DNA of 41,558 bases. It comes from an uncultured Opitutia bacterium (GTDB taxonomy: Bacteria > Verrucomicrobiota > Verrucomicrobiia > Opitutales > Opitutaceae). Shown here piece after piece: positions 15,065-23,982 of the stretch. Numbering within the stretch: position 1 is the stretch's first letter; the number at the start of each line of letters is the position of its first letter. The notes beneath the pieces are model-generated. The model did no database searches. It was not told where the DNA came from and saw only the letters and a program-made list of their open reading frames with translations. The position numbers and the translations under genes were made by a program. Where the stretch lies: positions 1-41,558 of the forward strand of contig CAIJFT010000302.1 in assembly GCA_903820035.1 (NCBI GenBank), read 5' to 3'.

Positions 15065-15586
15065 ATGGCTTCACCCACCATCGGATCGCTGTTCACCCAA
15101 CGCGTCGTCGTCGGGGTTGGCGACATGGCCGTCTCCAACAATCCGCAGATGGTCCTCAGCACCTACGCGCTCGGCTCCTGCGTCGGCATCGTCGCCTACG
15201 ACTCCGTGATGAAGGTGGGCGGGCTCCTGCACATCCTCCTGCCCGATTCAACGCTCTCCCCGCAAAAGGCCGCCGCGCAGCCGGGAATGTTCGCCGACAC
15301 CGGACTGCCGATCTTTTTCAACGCCCTCTACGGCCTCAAGGCCCACCCTGCCCGGATGCGTCTCTTCGTCTGTGGCGGCGCCAGCGTGCTGAGCGGCCAT
15401 GACCCGTTCAAGATTGGCGATCGGAATGTCGCCGCCACCCTGACCTATCTCAGCCAACAAGGCCTCGTCGTACGGCAACGCGACGTCGGCGGCACCGTCA
15501 ACCGCACCATCCATCTGGAAATTTCCTCGGGCTCGCTTGAACTCAAGACGCCGATCGCGACCAGTCGGTGCCTGCTGACCGGCTGA
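15065..15586 (+). CDS. cheD: Chemoreceptor glutamine deamidase CheD
   Basis: CheD deamidates receptor glutamines and in many species binds the phosphatase CheC. The 173-residue protein has the catalytic set Thr33, Cys39 and His56 in STYALGSCVGI and GGLLHILLP, each offset by exactly 12 residues from Thr21/Cys27/His44 of Thermotoga CheD. The later motifs MRLFVCGGASVL and FKIGDRNVAA are also family hallmarks. Length is normal. It is the last of the plus-strand chemotaxis genes and lies 216 bases after the receiver/HD-GYP gene. A CheX phosphatase but no CheC is seen in the window, so its partner here is unclear. Confidence 0.96.
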   Translation: MASPTIGSLFTQRVVVGVGDMAVSNNPQMVLSTYALGSCVGIVAYDSVMKVGGLLHILLPDSTLSPQKAAAQPGMFADTGLPIFFNALYGLKAHPARMRLFVCGGASVLSGHDPFKIGDRNVAATLTYLSQQGLVVRQRDVGGTVNRTIHLEISSGSLELKTPIATSRCLLTG

Positions 15587-15776
15587 CCCCCGGAACCCGG
15601 ACCGGAGCCACGGACAACGGTCGCCCGTCACCAGCCAGGCCCTACCCTCGCCGCAGGTTACTCCCTTGGTTTGCCGTGGAGAATGCCCTCCGGTCAACTC
15701 AACACCCCACGACAACCACGCGCCACCCCGGCGATCCTCTGGCACCACCGCCATCCTCCTCGGAGATCCCCCGACC

Positions 15777-16970
15777 ATGAAGTTCCACCTTCGCCTTCCC
15801 TTTTTCCTCCTCCTCATCCTCTCGACGGCAATCGCAGCCCAAACGGATACCGCGACGCTGGAAAGCCGGCTTGCGAAACTCGAACAACAGCTGGCCCGGA
15901 TCGAAGCCCGGCTCGGAGAAACCGGCGGCGCCGGCGATCTCGCCCCGACGATCAAAGAATTCAACATCCTGAACCGCCAGCTCGGCGGGGACGGAAAGTC
16001 GCCGCCCACGTTGGTCCAGGCCGGCGGAAGCGAGCCGAAGCTCACCATCAGCGGGTTCGTGCACACCCACGCCGAATTCGGCGGCACGCCGGATTCCCGC
16101 TATAACGGCATCAACAATCGCATCCTGCTCCGGCGCGCGCGTATCACCACCAAGGCGACCTTCGCGGAGAATTTCGAACTCACCGTCCAGCCGGACTTCG
16201 GCAACAACTCCATCGCCGGCAACACCGCGTATCGCGGGGGCTTCGCCGATGCCTTTGTCGCCTGGACCAAGTACGAAGCTGCGAATCTTCAGCTCGGCCA
16301 ATTCAAGAGCGCGTTCGGCTACGAGCAGCTGGTCTCGGATACCAAAACCCCGCTCGTCGAGCGGGCCTTGCCCAGCGACATGATGACGGTGGGCCGCCAG
16401 ATCGGCGTCGCCCTGCTCGGCAGCGTCGCCGACAAAACCATCACCTACAACGTCGGCGCCTACAACAGCAACGGGGTCAACAACGGCAATAACGACAACA
16501 GCCAGTTCATGTACGCCGGTCGCGTCGGCGTCACCCCCTGGTCCAAGGGCACCGATAAGCTCTCCCTCGCCACCAACGGCTATTGGTCAAACGACACGGG
16601 GGCGTTCACCGGCTGGCGTACAGCCTGGGGCCTCGACACCCAGCTGACCCTGGGGCGATGGGACCTCAACGTGGAGTACCTGCATTCGTTGCAAAATCGC
16701 CTCAACGGCACCGGCATCCGATCCGACGGCTGGTCCCTCCTCGGCGCCTATTACCTGATTCCGAAGCGCCTCCAGGCGCTGATCCGATACGAGACCTTCG
16801 ACGCGAATACCACGCTCAGCGGCACGACGAGCGCGACTTGGATCTACGGGGCGAACTACTTCCTCAAGGGCGACGACATCAAGTTCAGCCTGGACTACTA
16901 TCTCGGCAATCCGGCCGGACCCCTCAAGCAGCAGGGCCGCTTCATGAGCCGGATGCAGGTTGTATTTTAA
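15777..16970 (+). CDS. OprP/OprO-type outer-membrane porin
   Basis: A 397-residue outer-membrane beta-barrel. I start at the ATG at 15777, directly before a signal peptide (MKFHLRLPFFLLLILSTAIA, cleavage about residue 21). A short coiled coil follows (TLESRLAKLEQQLARIEARL), typical of porins that trimerise or attach to the wall, then a barrel rich in alternating aromatic strands: FVHTHAEFGG, RARITTKATFAENFELTVQP, FVAWTKYEAANLQLGQFKSA, and a terminal FMSRMQVVF ending in Phe. The strand set RRARITTKATF and GQFKSAFG is characteristic of the phosphate-selective porin O/P family. Substrate cannot be read from the sequence; phosphate or polyphosphate is only the family suggestion. It is monocistronic between cheD and an intergenic hairpin. 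Confidence 0.88.
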   Translation: MKFHLRLPFFLLLILSTAIAAQTDTATLESRLAKLEQQLARIEARLGETGGAGDLAPTIKEFNILNRQLGGDGKSPPTLVQAGGSEPKLTISGFVHTHAEFGGTPDSRYNGINNRILLRRARITTKATFAENFELTVQPDFGNNSIAGNTAYRGGFADAFVAWTKYEAANLQLGQFKSAFGYEQLVSDTKTPLVERALPSDMMTVGRQIGVALLGSVADKTITYNVGAYNSNGVNNGNNDNSQFMYAGRVGVTPWSKGTDKLSLATNGYWSNDTGAFTGWRTAWGLDTQLTLGRWDLNVEYLHSLQNRLNGTGIRSDGWSLLGAYYLIPKRLQALIRYETFDANTTLSGTTSATWIYGANYFLKGDDIKFSLDYYLGNPAGPLKQQGRFMSRMQVVF

Positions 16971-17048
16971 TTTCAAGCACCGCTGCGCACGGCACCGGCT
17001 CAGGCAGCGGAACGGTGAAGCGGGAAAGTATCAACGGGTGTGCCTCAC

Positions 17049-17072
17049 GGCATGCCCCGGAGAGGGCATGCC
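17049..17072 (+). terminator. Strong hairpin after the porin gene
   Basis: GGCATGCCC and GGGCATGCC form a perfect 9 bp stem with a 6-base loop, about 80 bases after the porin stop. No T-run follows. The half-site GGCATGCC is itself a palindrome, so a protein-binding role is also possible. The surrounding 16971-17273 gap (303 bases) holds no gene that I can support. Confidence 0.4.
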
Positions 17073-17273
17073 ATGGCCTGAAGGGCGCGGGCGGCGTGGG
17101 CCTGCCGGATCCGGCGCCCTGGGAAAGCGGGCGGATTCAAACCCGCACCCCGGCCAATCAGCCGCAACCTCCGGCCTCAAAGCGTCGCCCGGTTGCACCC
17201 AAAGCCGTCGTGCAAGACAGGCTCGCCTCCGCCCTGACCCGTGGCACGGTCGGCAGCCGCCTACTCTTCACCT

Positions 17274-18944
17274 ATGCCATGCCACGAGCCGAAGGGATCT
17301 GATCCGACCCTGCTGACTGCTGCGCCGAAGAAGACCCGGTCCGAATGCCCGACCGGACCGTCCTGGCTGCGCACCGCCGCTTACGGCACCCTCGCGGCGG
17401 TGGTCATCTTGCGCAACGCCCCGGTCCTTGGTCATGACTGGGTTCATTTCGATGATGACATCAACATCTTCCTCAACCCGAACCTAACGGGCGGATCTTT
17501 GGCTACGGTCGTCTGGGCCTGGACGGACATGACCTACATTCACCGATATATTCCGGCGGGGTGGATGATGTTCGACGCTCTCTTCGCCGCCGGTGGGCTC
17601 GAACCCTTTTATTTTCACGCCGCCAGCTTGCTCCTGGCGGTCGTCAATGCGGGCCTACTGCTCTCCATCGCACTCGCGTGGGTTGAAGAAAGAGGGCCCA
17701 CCGCTCCTGCGGGCATCGGCCTTGCGACGCTCGCCGTTGCCCTGGCCACCGGTCATCCGCTCCTCGCTGAAACCGTCGGCTGGGCCTCGGGATTGCTTTA
17801 CCTCGCCAGCACCTGCGCCGCGCTGCTTGCCGTCCGCTGCACGCTGCGCCGCACCCAGCCCTCGGCAGGGTGGCACCGCCTGAAGGCCGCGGCCTTATAC
17901 GCCACCGCGCTTCTGATTTACCCGATCCACCTCTTTCTTTCCGTTCAATTATTACTGGCCCGACTACTCCTGTCCTCCCCCGAAGGGCGGGCGCGCACGT
18001 TGCGGTCGGCCCTGCCGGACGCGGCCTGGTGGGTCCCCGTATCCGTTATCGTTGGACTGGCGAATTTAACGGCGGCCCGGGATCCCGCCGCCGGACACCC
18101 CGCCCTGCCGGCCTGGGCGGACCAGGATCTCGTGGCCCGAATTGCCCGGGGCAGCGAAACGTTCACCGGGTATGTCTGCCGGCTCCTTTGGCCCGGGCCG
18201 ACATCCTTTTTCTACGCTGAGAACGCGGGCCCCGCGCAACCAATCTGGCTGCTCGTCGGCCTCGCCGGAGCCGTGGTTTTGCTGCTCGGTCACCCTCGTA
18301 CCCGGGCGCTTACCTGCAAGCTCCTCCTGCTGGCCGTGCTCGCCCTCGCTCCCTTCCTGGGCATCGTCGATCCCCGACAAAGCGCCTGCGACCGGTATGC
18401 CCTGCCCGTCGTCTGCCTCGGCGCGGTGGCCCTCGCCGTAGGTGTCGCCCGACCAACCCGGTCCACTCATTGGTGGGCGGCCGCCGGGCTTGGCCTGTTG
18501 GCCATCAGCTGGCAGCCTTACCAAAACGCCCTGGCGCGGTGGCGCGACACGAACGCCTTGCAGGCCCGCGTTGATGACGTCTGCCAACGCCACCCCAACC
18601 TGCGCCTCGGCTTTACCCGACCCGCGCTGGTCGCATTCCTCCGCGGCGACGAGACCGATGCCACGCGGCGACTGGAGCGGGCCGAACAGATTTTCGGACC
18701 GGCCCCCGCAATCGCCGAGACCCGCGCGGAAATGGCAAGGATCCGGCGCAATCTCGCCCGACGAATCCCCCTCGTCCAAGCCGTACCCTACGCCGCGCTC
18801 CATTTTGAAATCGCCACCGATCACCGGCGGCGGCGGCAAATCGCCGCGGCCGAGGCGCATGAGCGGGCGGCCGCGCAACTGCTCCGAAAACGAACGGACA
18901 CCTACACTGCCGCGAAACCGGAAAGCGGGGATCCACTCCGCTAA
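17274..18944 (+). CDS. TMTC-like multi-spanning membrane protein (GT-C superfamily candidate)
   Basis: A 556-residue protein with about 8-10 membrane helices. After the first helix the loop reads HFDDDINIFLNPNL, resembling the FDDDxxxxxNP motif of TMTC-type O-mannosyltransferases and other bacterial TPR membrane proteins. Further family-like elements are YIPAGWMMFDALFA, FYFHAASLLLAVVNAG, GHPLLAETVGWASGLLYLAS (compare HPxxxExVxWxxGRxxLL) and CDRYALPVVCLG (compare DRYxYLP). The last 120 residues are soluble and helical (VAFLRGDETDATRRLERAEQ) and may be one or two degenerate TPRs. The start ATG at 17274 was preferred to an upstream frame opening. Enzymatic function and acceptor are unknown. The gene stands alone and is not obviously tied to motility. 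Confidence 0.68.
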   Translation: MPCHEPKGSDPTLLTAAPKKTRSECPTGPSWLRTAAYGTLAAVVILRNAPVLGHDWVHFDDDINIFLNPNLTGGSLATVVWAWTDMTYIHRYIPAGWMMFDALFAAGGLEPFYFHAASLLLAVVNAGLLLSIALAWVEERGPTAPAGIGLATLAVALATGHPLLAETVGWASGLLYLASTCAALLAVRCTLRRTQPSAGWHRLKAAALYATALLIYPIHLFLSVQLLLARLLLSSPEGRARTLRSALPDAAWWVPVSVIVGLANLTAARDPAAGHPALPAWADQDLVARIARGSETFTGYVCRLLWPGPTSFFYAENAGPAQPIWLLVGLAGAVVLLLGHPRTRALTCKLLLLAVLALAPFLGIVDPRQSACDRYALPVVCLGAVALAVGVARPTRSTHWWAAAGLGLLAISWQPYQNALARWRDTNALQARVDDVCQRHPNLRLGFTRPALVAFLRGDETDATRRLERAEQIFGPAPAIAETRAEMARIRRNLARRIPLVQAVPYAALHFEIATDHRRRRQIAAAEAHERAAAQLLRKRTDTYTAAKPESGDPLR

Positions 18945-18980
18945 GGAACAGGCAACACGGCGCTGCACGATGGAGCCCGC

Positions 18981-18994
18981 AGCCCCCGGGGGCT
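18981..18994. repeat. 14-base perfect palindrome
   Basis: AGCCCCCGGGGGCT is identical on both strands and lies 37 bases after the stop of the TMTC-like gene. It could fold as an RNA hairpin or be a protein-binding site. No T-run follows. Function is unknown. Confidence 0.35.
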
Positions 18995-19224
18995 AAAGGC
19001 GGAGCGAGGTTCTTCCGAGACAACCCGCGAAGGACTTCCCCTCGAAAATGCGTTCCTGAGCGGATGGATTTTTTTCGAAACCGCGTTTGAGCCAGAGGCC
19101 AAAGTGGGCCACGCCCGATCGGCGCGTGGTCGCAGCTCCAACCCGGCGCCGAAATCCCGGTGCTCACCGCCAAACTGCGCGCGAGACTCAAGACCGACAC
19201 CCACGCTGCGTGGGCCCTCGTCGG

Positions 19225-19590
19225 GTGAGCTGCCATCGCGTGGGCGAGGCCGGCGCCAAACTCGGCCCCGATCGATCCTCCCTCCGCAAGATTCGGAACC
19301 TGCGCGATCTGCTCAAGGGGATTGCATGCCCCGACGCCAGAATCGCCCGCGAGGACGATTCATTTCGCCTCGAAAACAAGTTGGGCGAAACCAGGAAGGG
19401 GAAGATTACCCGGGAACCGGCGGACCCATTCATCATCGGGACCATGGATGGGCGCGAGGTTCTGGTGCCACGCGCAGCCAACGCCAAACCTGAGGCGGTC
19501 GCAAACTCGCTGAAGCAACCGGCGCTCGATCCAAATGCGCCCGCCGACTTGATCACGTTCCTGAAAACGCTGCCGCGAATCTCTCAATAA
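19225..19590 (+). pseudogene. Relic of a planctomycete/verrucomicrobial-type haem-binding domain
   Basis: The frame from 19225 reads VSCHRVGEAGAKLGPD, then DLLKGIACPDARIA, GKITREPADPFIIGTMDGRE, VLVPRA and DLITFLKTLP. This follows, in order, the C-terminal haem-binding domain that ends membrane-bound dehydrogenases of planctomycetes and verrucomicrobia (CxxCHxxxGxGxxxGPDL, ILxPSxxIxxGY, GxVxxExxDxxxLxDxxGxE, DLxxFL). The first Cys of CxxCH is absent, no N-terminal dehydrogenase precedes it, and upstream fragments are in other frames. I read it as the 3' remnant of a dead gene. It is isolated from its usual dehydrogenase partners. A short expressed protein is unlikely but not excluded. Confidence 0.6.
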
Positions 19591-19798
19591 AGGACACCGG
19601 CGCATTTGATCTCGCACCATTTCACTTCAACGGCTGAGATGGATCCGCGACGAACAAATACCCCTTCCGTCGCTTAGGGCCAATTGCAGGAGCCCGGTGA
19701 CCTGTGTTCGCAGCGCACACCGCCAGACTGCGAATAAAGCCACGGGCCAGCAGGAGCCTACACCCGGCCCACTCAAACCGAGGGAACCAAAGCCACCC

Positions 19799-22700
19799 AT
19801 GAAACGAAACCCCTCCCTGGACTACTTAACCGCCGGCATCGTTTTCGTGCTGGCCCAAGGTCAGGCGCTGCGGGCCGAGGAGCGCATCCCCGTCGCCGCG
19901 GCCGTCCAATCCTCCGGCGCAATTTCCGGCCGGGTCCAAAATAACGCGCTTGGCCGGTACCTGAATAACGCACGAATCGCCGTAAAGGGAACCGATGTCG
20001 TCGCTTTCACCGACGAGTTCGGCGAGTATCATCTCAACCGCGTTCCGGTCGGTCCAATCGTCCTGGAAATCTTCTACACTGGACTGGATCCACAGCAAAT
20101 CGCGGTGCAGATCAGCGCCGGCCAGACGGTGGTCCAGGACATAAACCTGAGCAGTGCCGCCTTGTACGGAAAGAACACCGGCCCGGTAAAACTCGACGCC
20201 TTCGTTGTCTCCAATTCGAAGGAAACCGAAGGCGCGGCACTCGCGACCAACGAGCAGCGCTTCGCGGCCAACATCAAGAGTGTCGTGGCGACCGACACCT
20301 TCGGTGATGTGCAGGAGGGAAATCTCGGCGAATTCATCAAGTTCCTTCCCGGCGTGGCCGTAAACTACGGCGACGCCGAGGCACTGTCCGTTTCCCTCCG
20401 GGGCTTCTCCCCCAACCTGACCTCAATCTCCACCGATGGCGCGCAGTCCTCCAATGCGAACTACACCGGATCCTCCCGCGCCCCGTACCTTTCGCAAACC
20501 TCGATCAACAATATTTCCCGCGTGGAGGTCTCCAAGGTCCCGACCCCCTCGTCCGCCGCGGATTCACTCGGCGGATCGATCAACATGATCAGCAAGAGCG
20601 CCTTCGAACGCACCCGCGCCGAGTTCCGCTACCGCTTTTATCTCTCCGGGAATTCGCTGCGGATGAAGACCAAGGACCCGTACACGTTTGACGAAGAGAC
20701 CTACAAGATTCTCCCCAACTTCGATTTCGATTACACGCTCCCGATCGGCAAGAACTTCGGGGTGGTCGTTACCGGCATGACGTCGAATTTCTACAACGAG
20801 CAGCGCATCCATCAGTCGGCTTGGGCGGCCGCGGCGACGGGCACGACGGCCTCGTTCAGCTCTCCGTTTCTCTCGAGCGACGTGATTGTCGATGCCCCTA
20901 GGTACACCTGGCGAAAAGCCTTCGGCCTCAACGCCGACTGGCGGGTGACGAAAAACTCGGTGCTGTCGGTCGGTCTGGACATCAGCGATTTCCACGCGCA
21001 AGTCGCGAACGTCAGCCGCAGCGCGCTGACCGGCACGACCGGGACGCCCACCCTCACGGTGGCGGCCGGCGGGGTGCCGTTCACTTATGGCAGCGACTAC
21101 TCCAGCGGGGCCACGGGCCGGGGCAGCGTGAACCTCGCCGGAAATTCAACCAACCGGTACGAGAGGACGAACGCGGGAAAAATCCGTTATCGTTACGACA
21201 ATGGTGACTGGCGGATAAACTCCACCCTCAGTCGCTCGGCTTCGTCGACCAAATTCCGTGGCGGCTCGGACGGCTGGTTCTTCGTTAGCGTCGCGGGTAC
21301 GCTCGACCAGCCTGTGCGCATCGCCCTTTCGAACATCGCCCCCCCCGGAAACGGCGATTCGCCGACCGTCGTCCGGGGATTTTTCAATGACGGCCGCGAG
21401 GTCGATCTCAACAATATCGGCAATTACCGGGTCACGACCGCCACGATCTCCCTGCGCGACGTCACGGACAATGCGGCATCCGGTGACGTTAGCATCCGGC
21501 GGCGGCTTGGGTTCCTCTCGTTTCCGGCCGCGCTGCAAATCGGCGGCCTCGAGCGCGTGCAGATTCGCGACAACCGTATCCCGGCGAGCAGCTACACCTA
21601 CAACGGATCCCAGGGCAACCTCTCCGCCGCGCCCTACCAATATCAGGTCTACGTCAAACAGGACTCCGGCTTTGGCGCGCGCGATATCCATTTCATCAAC
21701 GTCGGCCGGGCCTCGCGGGCGTTCAAAGCGGACCCGACCCTGTTTTCGCAGACGCCCGCGCAGGTGGTGGCGGCGGCAACGTCGCAAATCACAACGTCCG
21801 AGCACCTCCGGGAGAAGGTTACAGCCTACTATGCCCAGACGGAGATGCAGCTCTTCAGCAATCGACTGAAGGTTCTGACCGGCGTGCGCTTTGAAAAGAC
21901 GCAGGATGAGGGCGAAGGTCCGTTCTTTGATCCCGGCGCCGCGTTTCAGCGCACGGCCAGCGGTACATTTGCGCGCAACACCCTGGGCCAGCGGATCCGT
22001 AAACCGGAGGCCGGCGCCGCCGGTTCCATCGAAGAGCTGCGATTGATCCGGCGGGAGCGCGGCAACCAAGCGAGCGGTTCCTACGACGGGTATTATCCCA
22101 GCCTGCACCTTACCTATAACCTCACGGAGAATTTTCTCGCGCGGGCTGCCTACGCGAAGACGTACGGGCGGCCCGACTTCAATGAAGTGATCCCGAACGT
22201 GACCATCAACGAGCGGGATCTGACCGACGACCAGTTGACCAATCCGGGCGTGATTCCCGGTACGATGACGGTGCGCAACCCCAACTTGAAACCATGGTCG
22301 GCGGACAACTATGATGTCTCCCTCGAGTACTACACCGATCAAGGCGGCACGTTTACGGCCGGGACTTTTCGGAAGCAAATTCGAAACTTCTTCGCCAATG
22401 AAGTACGGCTGAGCACGGCGGCCGACGTGGAAGTCCTCGGGTTGGATTCCAAGTATATCGGCTACGAAATGACGACGCGGATCAACTCCGGTAACGCGCG
22501 GATCTCGGGCGTCGAGTTCAGCGCGCGGCACTCGCTGGCCCCTTTGGGTTTATGGGGACGCCACTTCACGGTTTTCATGAATGCCACCAAACTCACGCTG
22601 GAGGGGGATCGGCAGGCGGATTTCAGCGGCTTCATCCGGGACAGCCGAAGCTGGGGCGTCACGTTCGCCCGAAAAGCCCTCACCTTCATGGCCAAGTGGA

Positions 22701-22963
22701 ACTGGCGCGGAGAGCAGAAGAATGCGGCCTTCATCGGACTCGGTCCGGACGCATTCAACTACACCGCGCCCCGAACCCAGCTCGACCTGAACCTCGACTA
22801 CCAGTTCGGCAAACGCCTGTCTTTCTTCGTCAACGCCCGGAACGTTTTCGATGCCCGCAACGTCCAACTCCGCTATGGTTCGGCGACGCCGGCCTACGCC
22901 CGGTTCTTCAGCAGCGCGGACTACGGCGTGCAGCTGGGCGCCGGCATCAAGGGCACGTTCTAA
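19799..22963 (+). CDS. TonB-dependent receptor with N-terminal carboxypeptidase-like domain
   Basis: A 1054-residue outer-membrane active transporter. The ATG at 19799 is followed by a signal peptide (about residues 1-26, ending QALRAE). A carboxypeptidase regulatory-like beta-sandwich covers about 37-125 (ISGRVQNNALGRYLNNARI, YHLNRVPVGPIVLEI). The plug (about 165-300) has GEFIKFLPGVAVNY, SVSLRGFSPNLTSISTDGA and SSAADSLGGSINMISKSAF. The barrel includes YGRPDFNEVIPN and RNPNLKPWSADNYDVSLEYY, and the chain ends VQLGAGIKGTF with the terminal Phe. The DAFVVSN segment (133-139) is a possible TonB box. Such receptors are abundant in Opitutaceae and import glycans or metal chelates; substrate cannot be inferred. 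No SusD-like partner is adjacent. It converges with the HDOD gene. Confidence 0.94.
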   Translation: MKRNPSLDYLTAGIVFVLAQGQALRAEERIPVAAAVQSSGAISGRVQNNALGRYLNNARIAVKGTDVVAFTDEFGEYHLNRVPVGPIVLEIFYTGLDPQQIAVQISAGQTVVQDINLSSAALYGKNTGPVKLDAFVVSNSKETEGAALATNEQRFAANIKSVVATDTFGDVQEGNLGEFIKFLPGVAVNYGDAEALSVSLRGFSPNLTSISTDGAQSSNANYTGSSRAPYLSQTSINNISRVEVSKVPTPSSAADSLGGSINMISKSAFERTRAEFRYRFYLSGNSLRMKTKDPYTFDEETYKILPNFDFDYTLPIGKNFGVVVTGMTSNFYNEQRIHQSAWAAAATGTTASFSSPFLSSDVIVDAPRYTWRKAFGLNADWRVTKNSVLSVGLDISDFHAQVANVSRSALTGTTGTPTLTVAAGGVPFTYGSDYSSGATGRGSVNLAGNSTNRYERTNAGKIRYRYDNGDWRINSTLSRSASSTKFRGGSDGWFFVSVAGTLDQPVRIALSNIAPPGNGDSPTVVRGFFNDGREVDLNNIGNYRVTTATISLRDVTDNAASGDVSIRRRLGFLSFPAALQIGGLERVQIRDNRIPASSYTYNGSQGNLSAAPYQYQVYVKQDSGFGARDIHFINVGRASRAFKADPTLFSQTPAQVVAAATSQITTSEHLREKVTAYYAQTEMQLFSNRLKVLTGVRFEKTQDEGEGPFFDPGAAFQRTASGTFARNTLGQRIRKPEAGAAGSIEELRLIRRERGNQASGSYDGYYPSLHLTYNLTENFLARAAYAKTYGRPDFNEVIPNVTINERDLTDDQLTNPGVIPGTMTVRNPNLKPWSADNYDVSLEYYTDQGGTFTAGTFRKQIRNFFANEVRLSTAADVEVLGLDSKYIGYEMTTRINSGNARISGVEFSARHSLAPLGLWGRHFTVFMNATKLTLEGDRQADFSGFIRDSRSWGVTFARKALTFMAKWNWRGEQKNAAFIGLGPDAFNYTAPRTQLDLNLDYQFGKRLSFFVNARNVFDARNVQLRYGSATPAYARFFSSADYGVQLGAGIKGTF

Positions 22964-22984
22964 GCCCCCATTTAACCCTGCCTA

Positions 22985-23018
22985 ATCGGCTCTGAAACCT
23001 GACCGCGCCCGAGCCGAT
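22985..23018. terminator. Inverted repeat between convergent genes
   Basis: ATCGGCTC and GAGCCGAT form a perfect 8 bp stem with an 18-base loop, 22 bases after the TonB receptor stop and 75 bases beyond the HDOD stop on the other strand. Its place between convergent genes suggests a bidirectional terminator, although no T-run flanks it. The 129-base gap holds nothing else recognisable. Confidence 0.4.
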
Positions 23019-23092
23019 CAATCTGAAATCGAATCGCTCGCCGGCGGTTTATCGCCCGCGTCACTGAGAACCACGGGGCGCTCCCGTCGCGC

Positions 23093-23971
23093 TCAAAGCA
23101 CGACTGCGCCGTGGGTGAGCTTGCCGCCCAGGCGTTTGGCGGCTCGCTCGAGCAAATCAGGCATCGCCGATTCCACCAGCTCGGCCCCCAGGCCGTACTC
23201 GGCGAGAAATTCGCCATGCAATTCAAAGAGGAACCCCTCCTCCGCGACGCCCGGCCCCATCGTGGTCGCGAGGTACTTGGCGGCATGCAAGTGCGCGAGG
23301 AGCGTCCGCGCCGCAGCCGGTGCCTCGGCCGGATGAAACTGGAATTCGGCCGCCTGCGCAAAGATCTCCGGGAACCGCCACTGCCGGAGCAAAACACCAC
23401 CCACCTGCGCGTGGTTGTAGCCCAGCGTCATTTTTTCCGCCTGTTCCCACGTGCAGCCGGGCTGCTCGCAGCACCGCCGGACGGCCGGATAAAACGCCGC
23501 ACAGCTTTGCGCGAGGGCGAGTTTGCCGAGATCCACGATCAGGCCGGCGGTGTACGCCACCTGCGGATCGATTTTCCCCGTCTTCTCCGCCAACACCTCC
23601 GCGGCCAGCGCCGTGCACAGCGAATGGCGGCAAAAGTCCCCGGGCTCGCACCGTAGCGCCACGGCGTGGCCGGTCTCCCAGCGGTTGACCAACGCCAATG
23701 CGGCCAAACGGTACACTTCCTTCAAACCAAGCCGGATAACCGCCTGCTCGAGCGTGTCGACCGTGTGGCCACCGAAATACGCCGAGTTGGCGAGGCGCAA
23801 CGTCGACGCCGCCAGCGCGCTGTCGAGCTCGATGATTTCCTGAATGTCGGAGGCCGAGCTGTCCTCCTTCTGCAGCACCTCCGCGAGCCGCGGCAACATC
23901 GCCGGCGCACACGGCAACCGGACCGCGCTGGCGCAAACCTGTTCGAGCGAGGGGGGATGAAGGTCGGACAT
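23093..23971 (-). CDS. HDOD-domain signalling protein
   Basis: A 292-residue protein made almost entirely of one HDOD domain, a catalytically reduced relative of HD hydrolases found in bacterial signalling. Key segments are LPCAPAMLPRLAEVLQKEDS, IIELDSALAASTLRLANSAY, FGGHTVDTLEQAVIRLGLKE, and YTAGLIVDLGKLALAQ. In the last one the His of the HD pair is Val, as is common in HDOD proteins, so no phosphohydrolase activity is expected. It is the last gene of the cheA transcription unit (11 bases after cheA). HDOD proteins often act as scaffolds or respond to phosphorylated receivers; a role in the CheA pathway is inferred from position only. Confidence 0.9.
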   Translation of the reverse strand: MSDLHPPSLEQVCASAVRLPCAPAMLPRLAEVLQKEDSSASDIQEIIELDSALAASTLRLANSAYFGGHTVDTLEQAVIRLGLKEVYRLAALALVNRWETGHAVALRCEPGDFCRHSLCTALAAEVLAEKTGKIDPQVAYTAGLIVDLGKLALAQSCAAFYPAVRRCCEQPGCTWEQAEKMTLGYNHAQVGGVLLRQWRFPEIFAQAAEFQFHPAEAPAAARTLLAHLHAAKYLATTMGPGVAEEGFLFELHGEFLAEYGLGAELVESAMPDLLERAAKRLGGKLTHGAVVL

Positions 23972-23982
23972 GGCCGTGAAGT

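Larger units (their letters stand above)
18945..19798. other. Region of 854 bases with no intact gene
   Basis: Between the TMTC-like gene and the TonB receptor no intact gene is visible on either strand. The stretch contains a 14-base perfect palindrome (AGCCCCCGGGGGCT, 18981-18994), a T7 run near 19069, and a decayed coding remnant at 19225-19590. Just before the remnant, a different frame reads IPVLTAKLRARLKTDTHAAW (about 19160-19220), which may be another shifted piece of the same dead gene. The last 200 bases should hold the TonB receptor promoter, but I see no clear -35/-10 pair. Confidence 0.55.

Noticed and set aside
15661-15679. Shared stretch tggtttgccg upstream of the porin and within fliF/fliG
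   Set aside because: Only about ten bases are shared, with no extended similarity; coincidence is sufficient.
18066-18968. 300-codon minus-strand open frame opposite the TMTC-like gene
   Set aside because: Gly/Arg/Glu-rich shadow; the plus strand shows a regular series of membrane helices and family-like motifs.
21146-22531. 461-codon minus-strand open frame opposite the TonB receptor
   Set aside because: The plus strand encodes a continuous receptor with plug and barrel motifs; the antisense frame is an artefact of GC-rich third positions.
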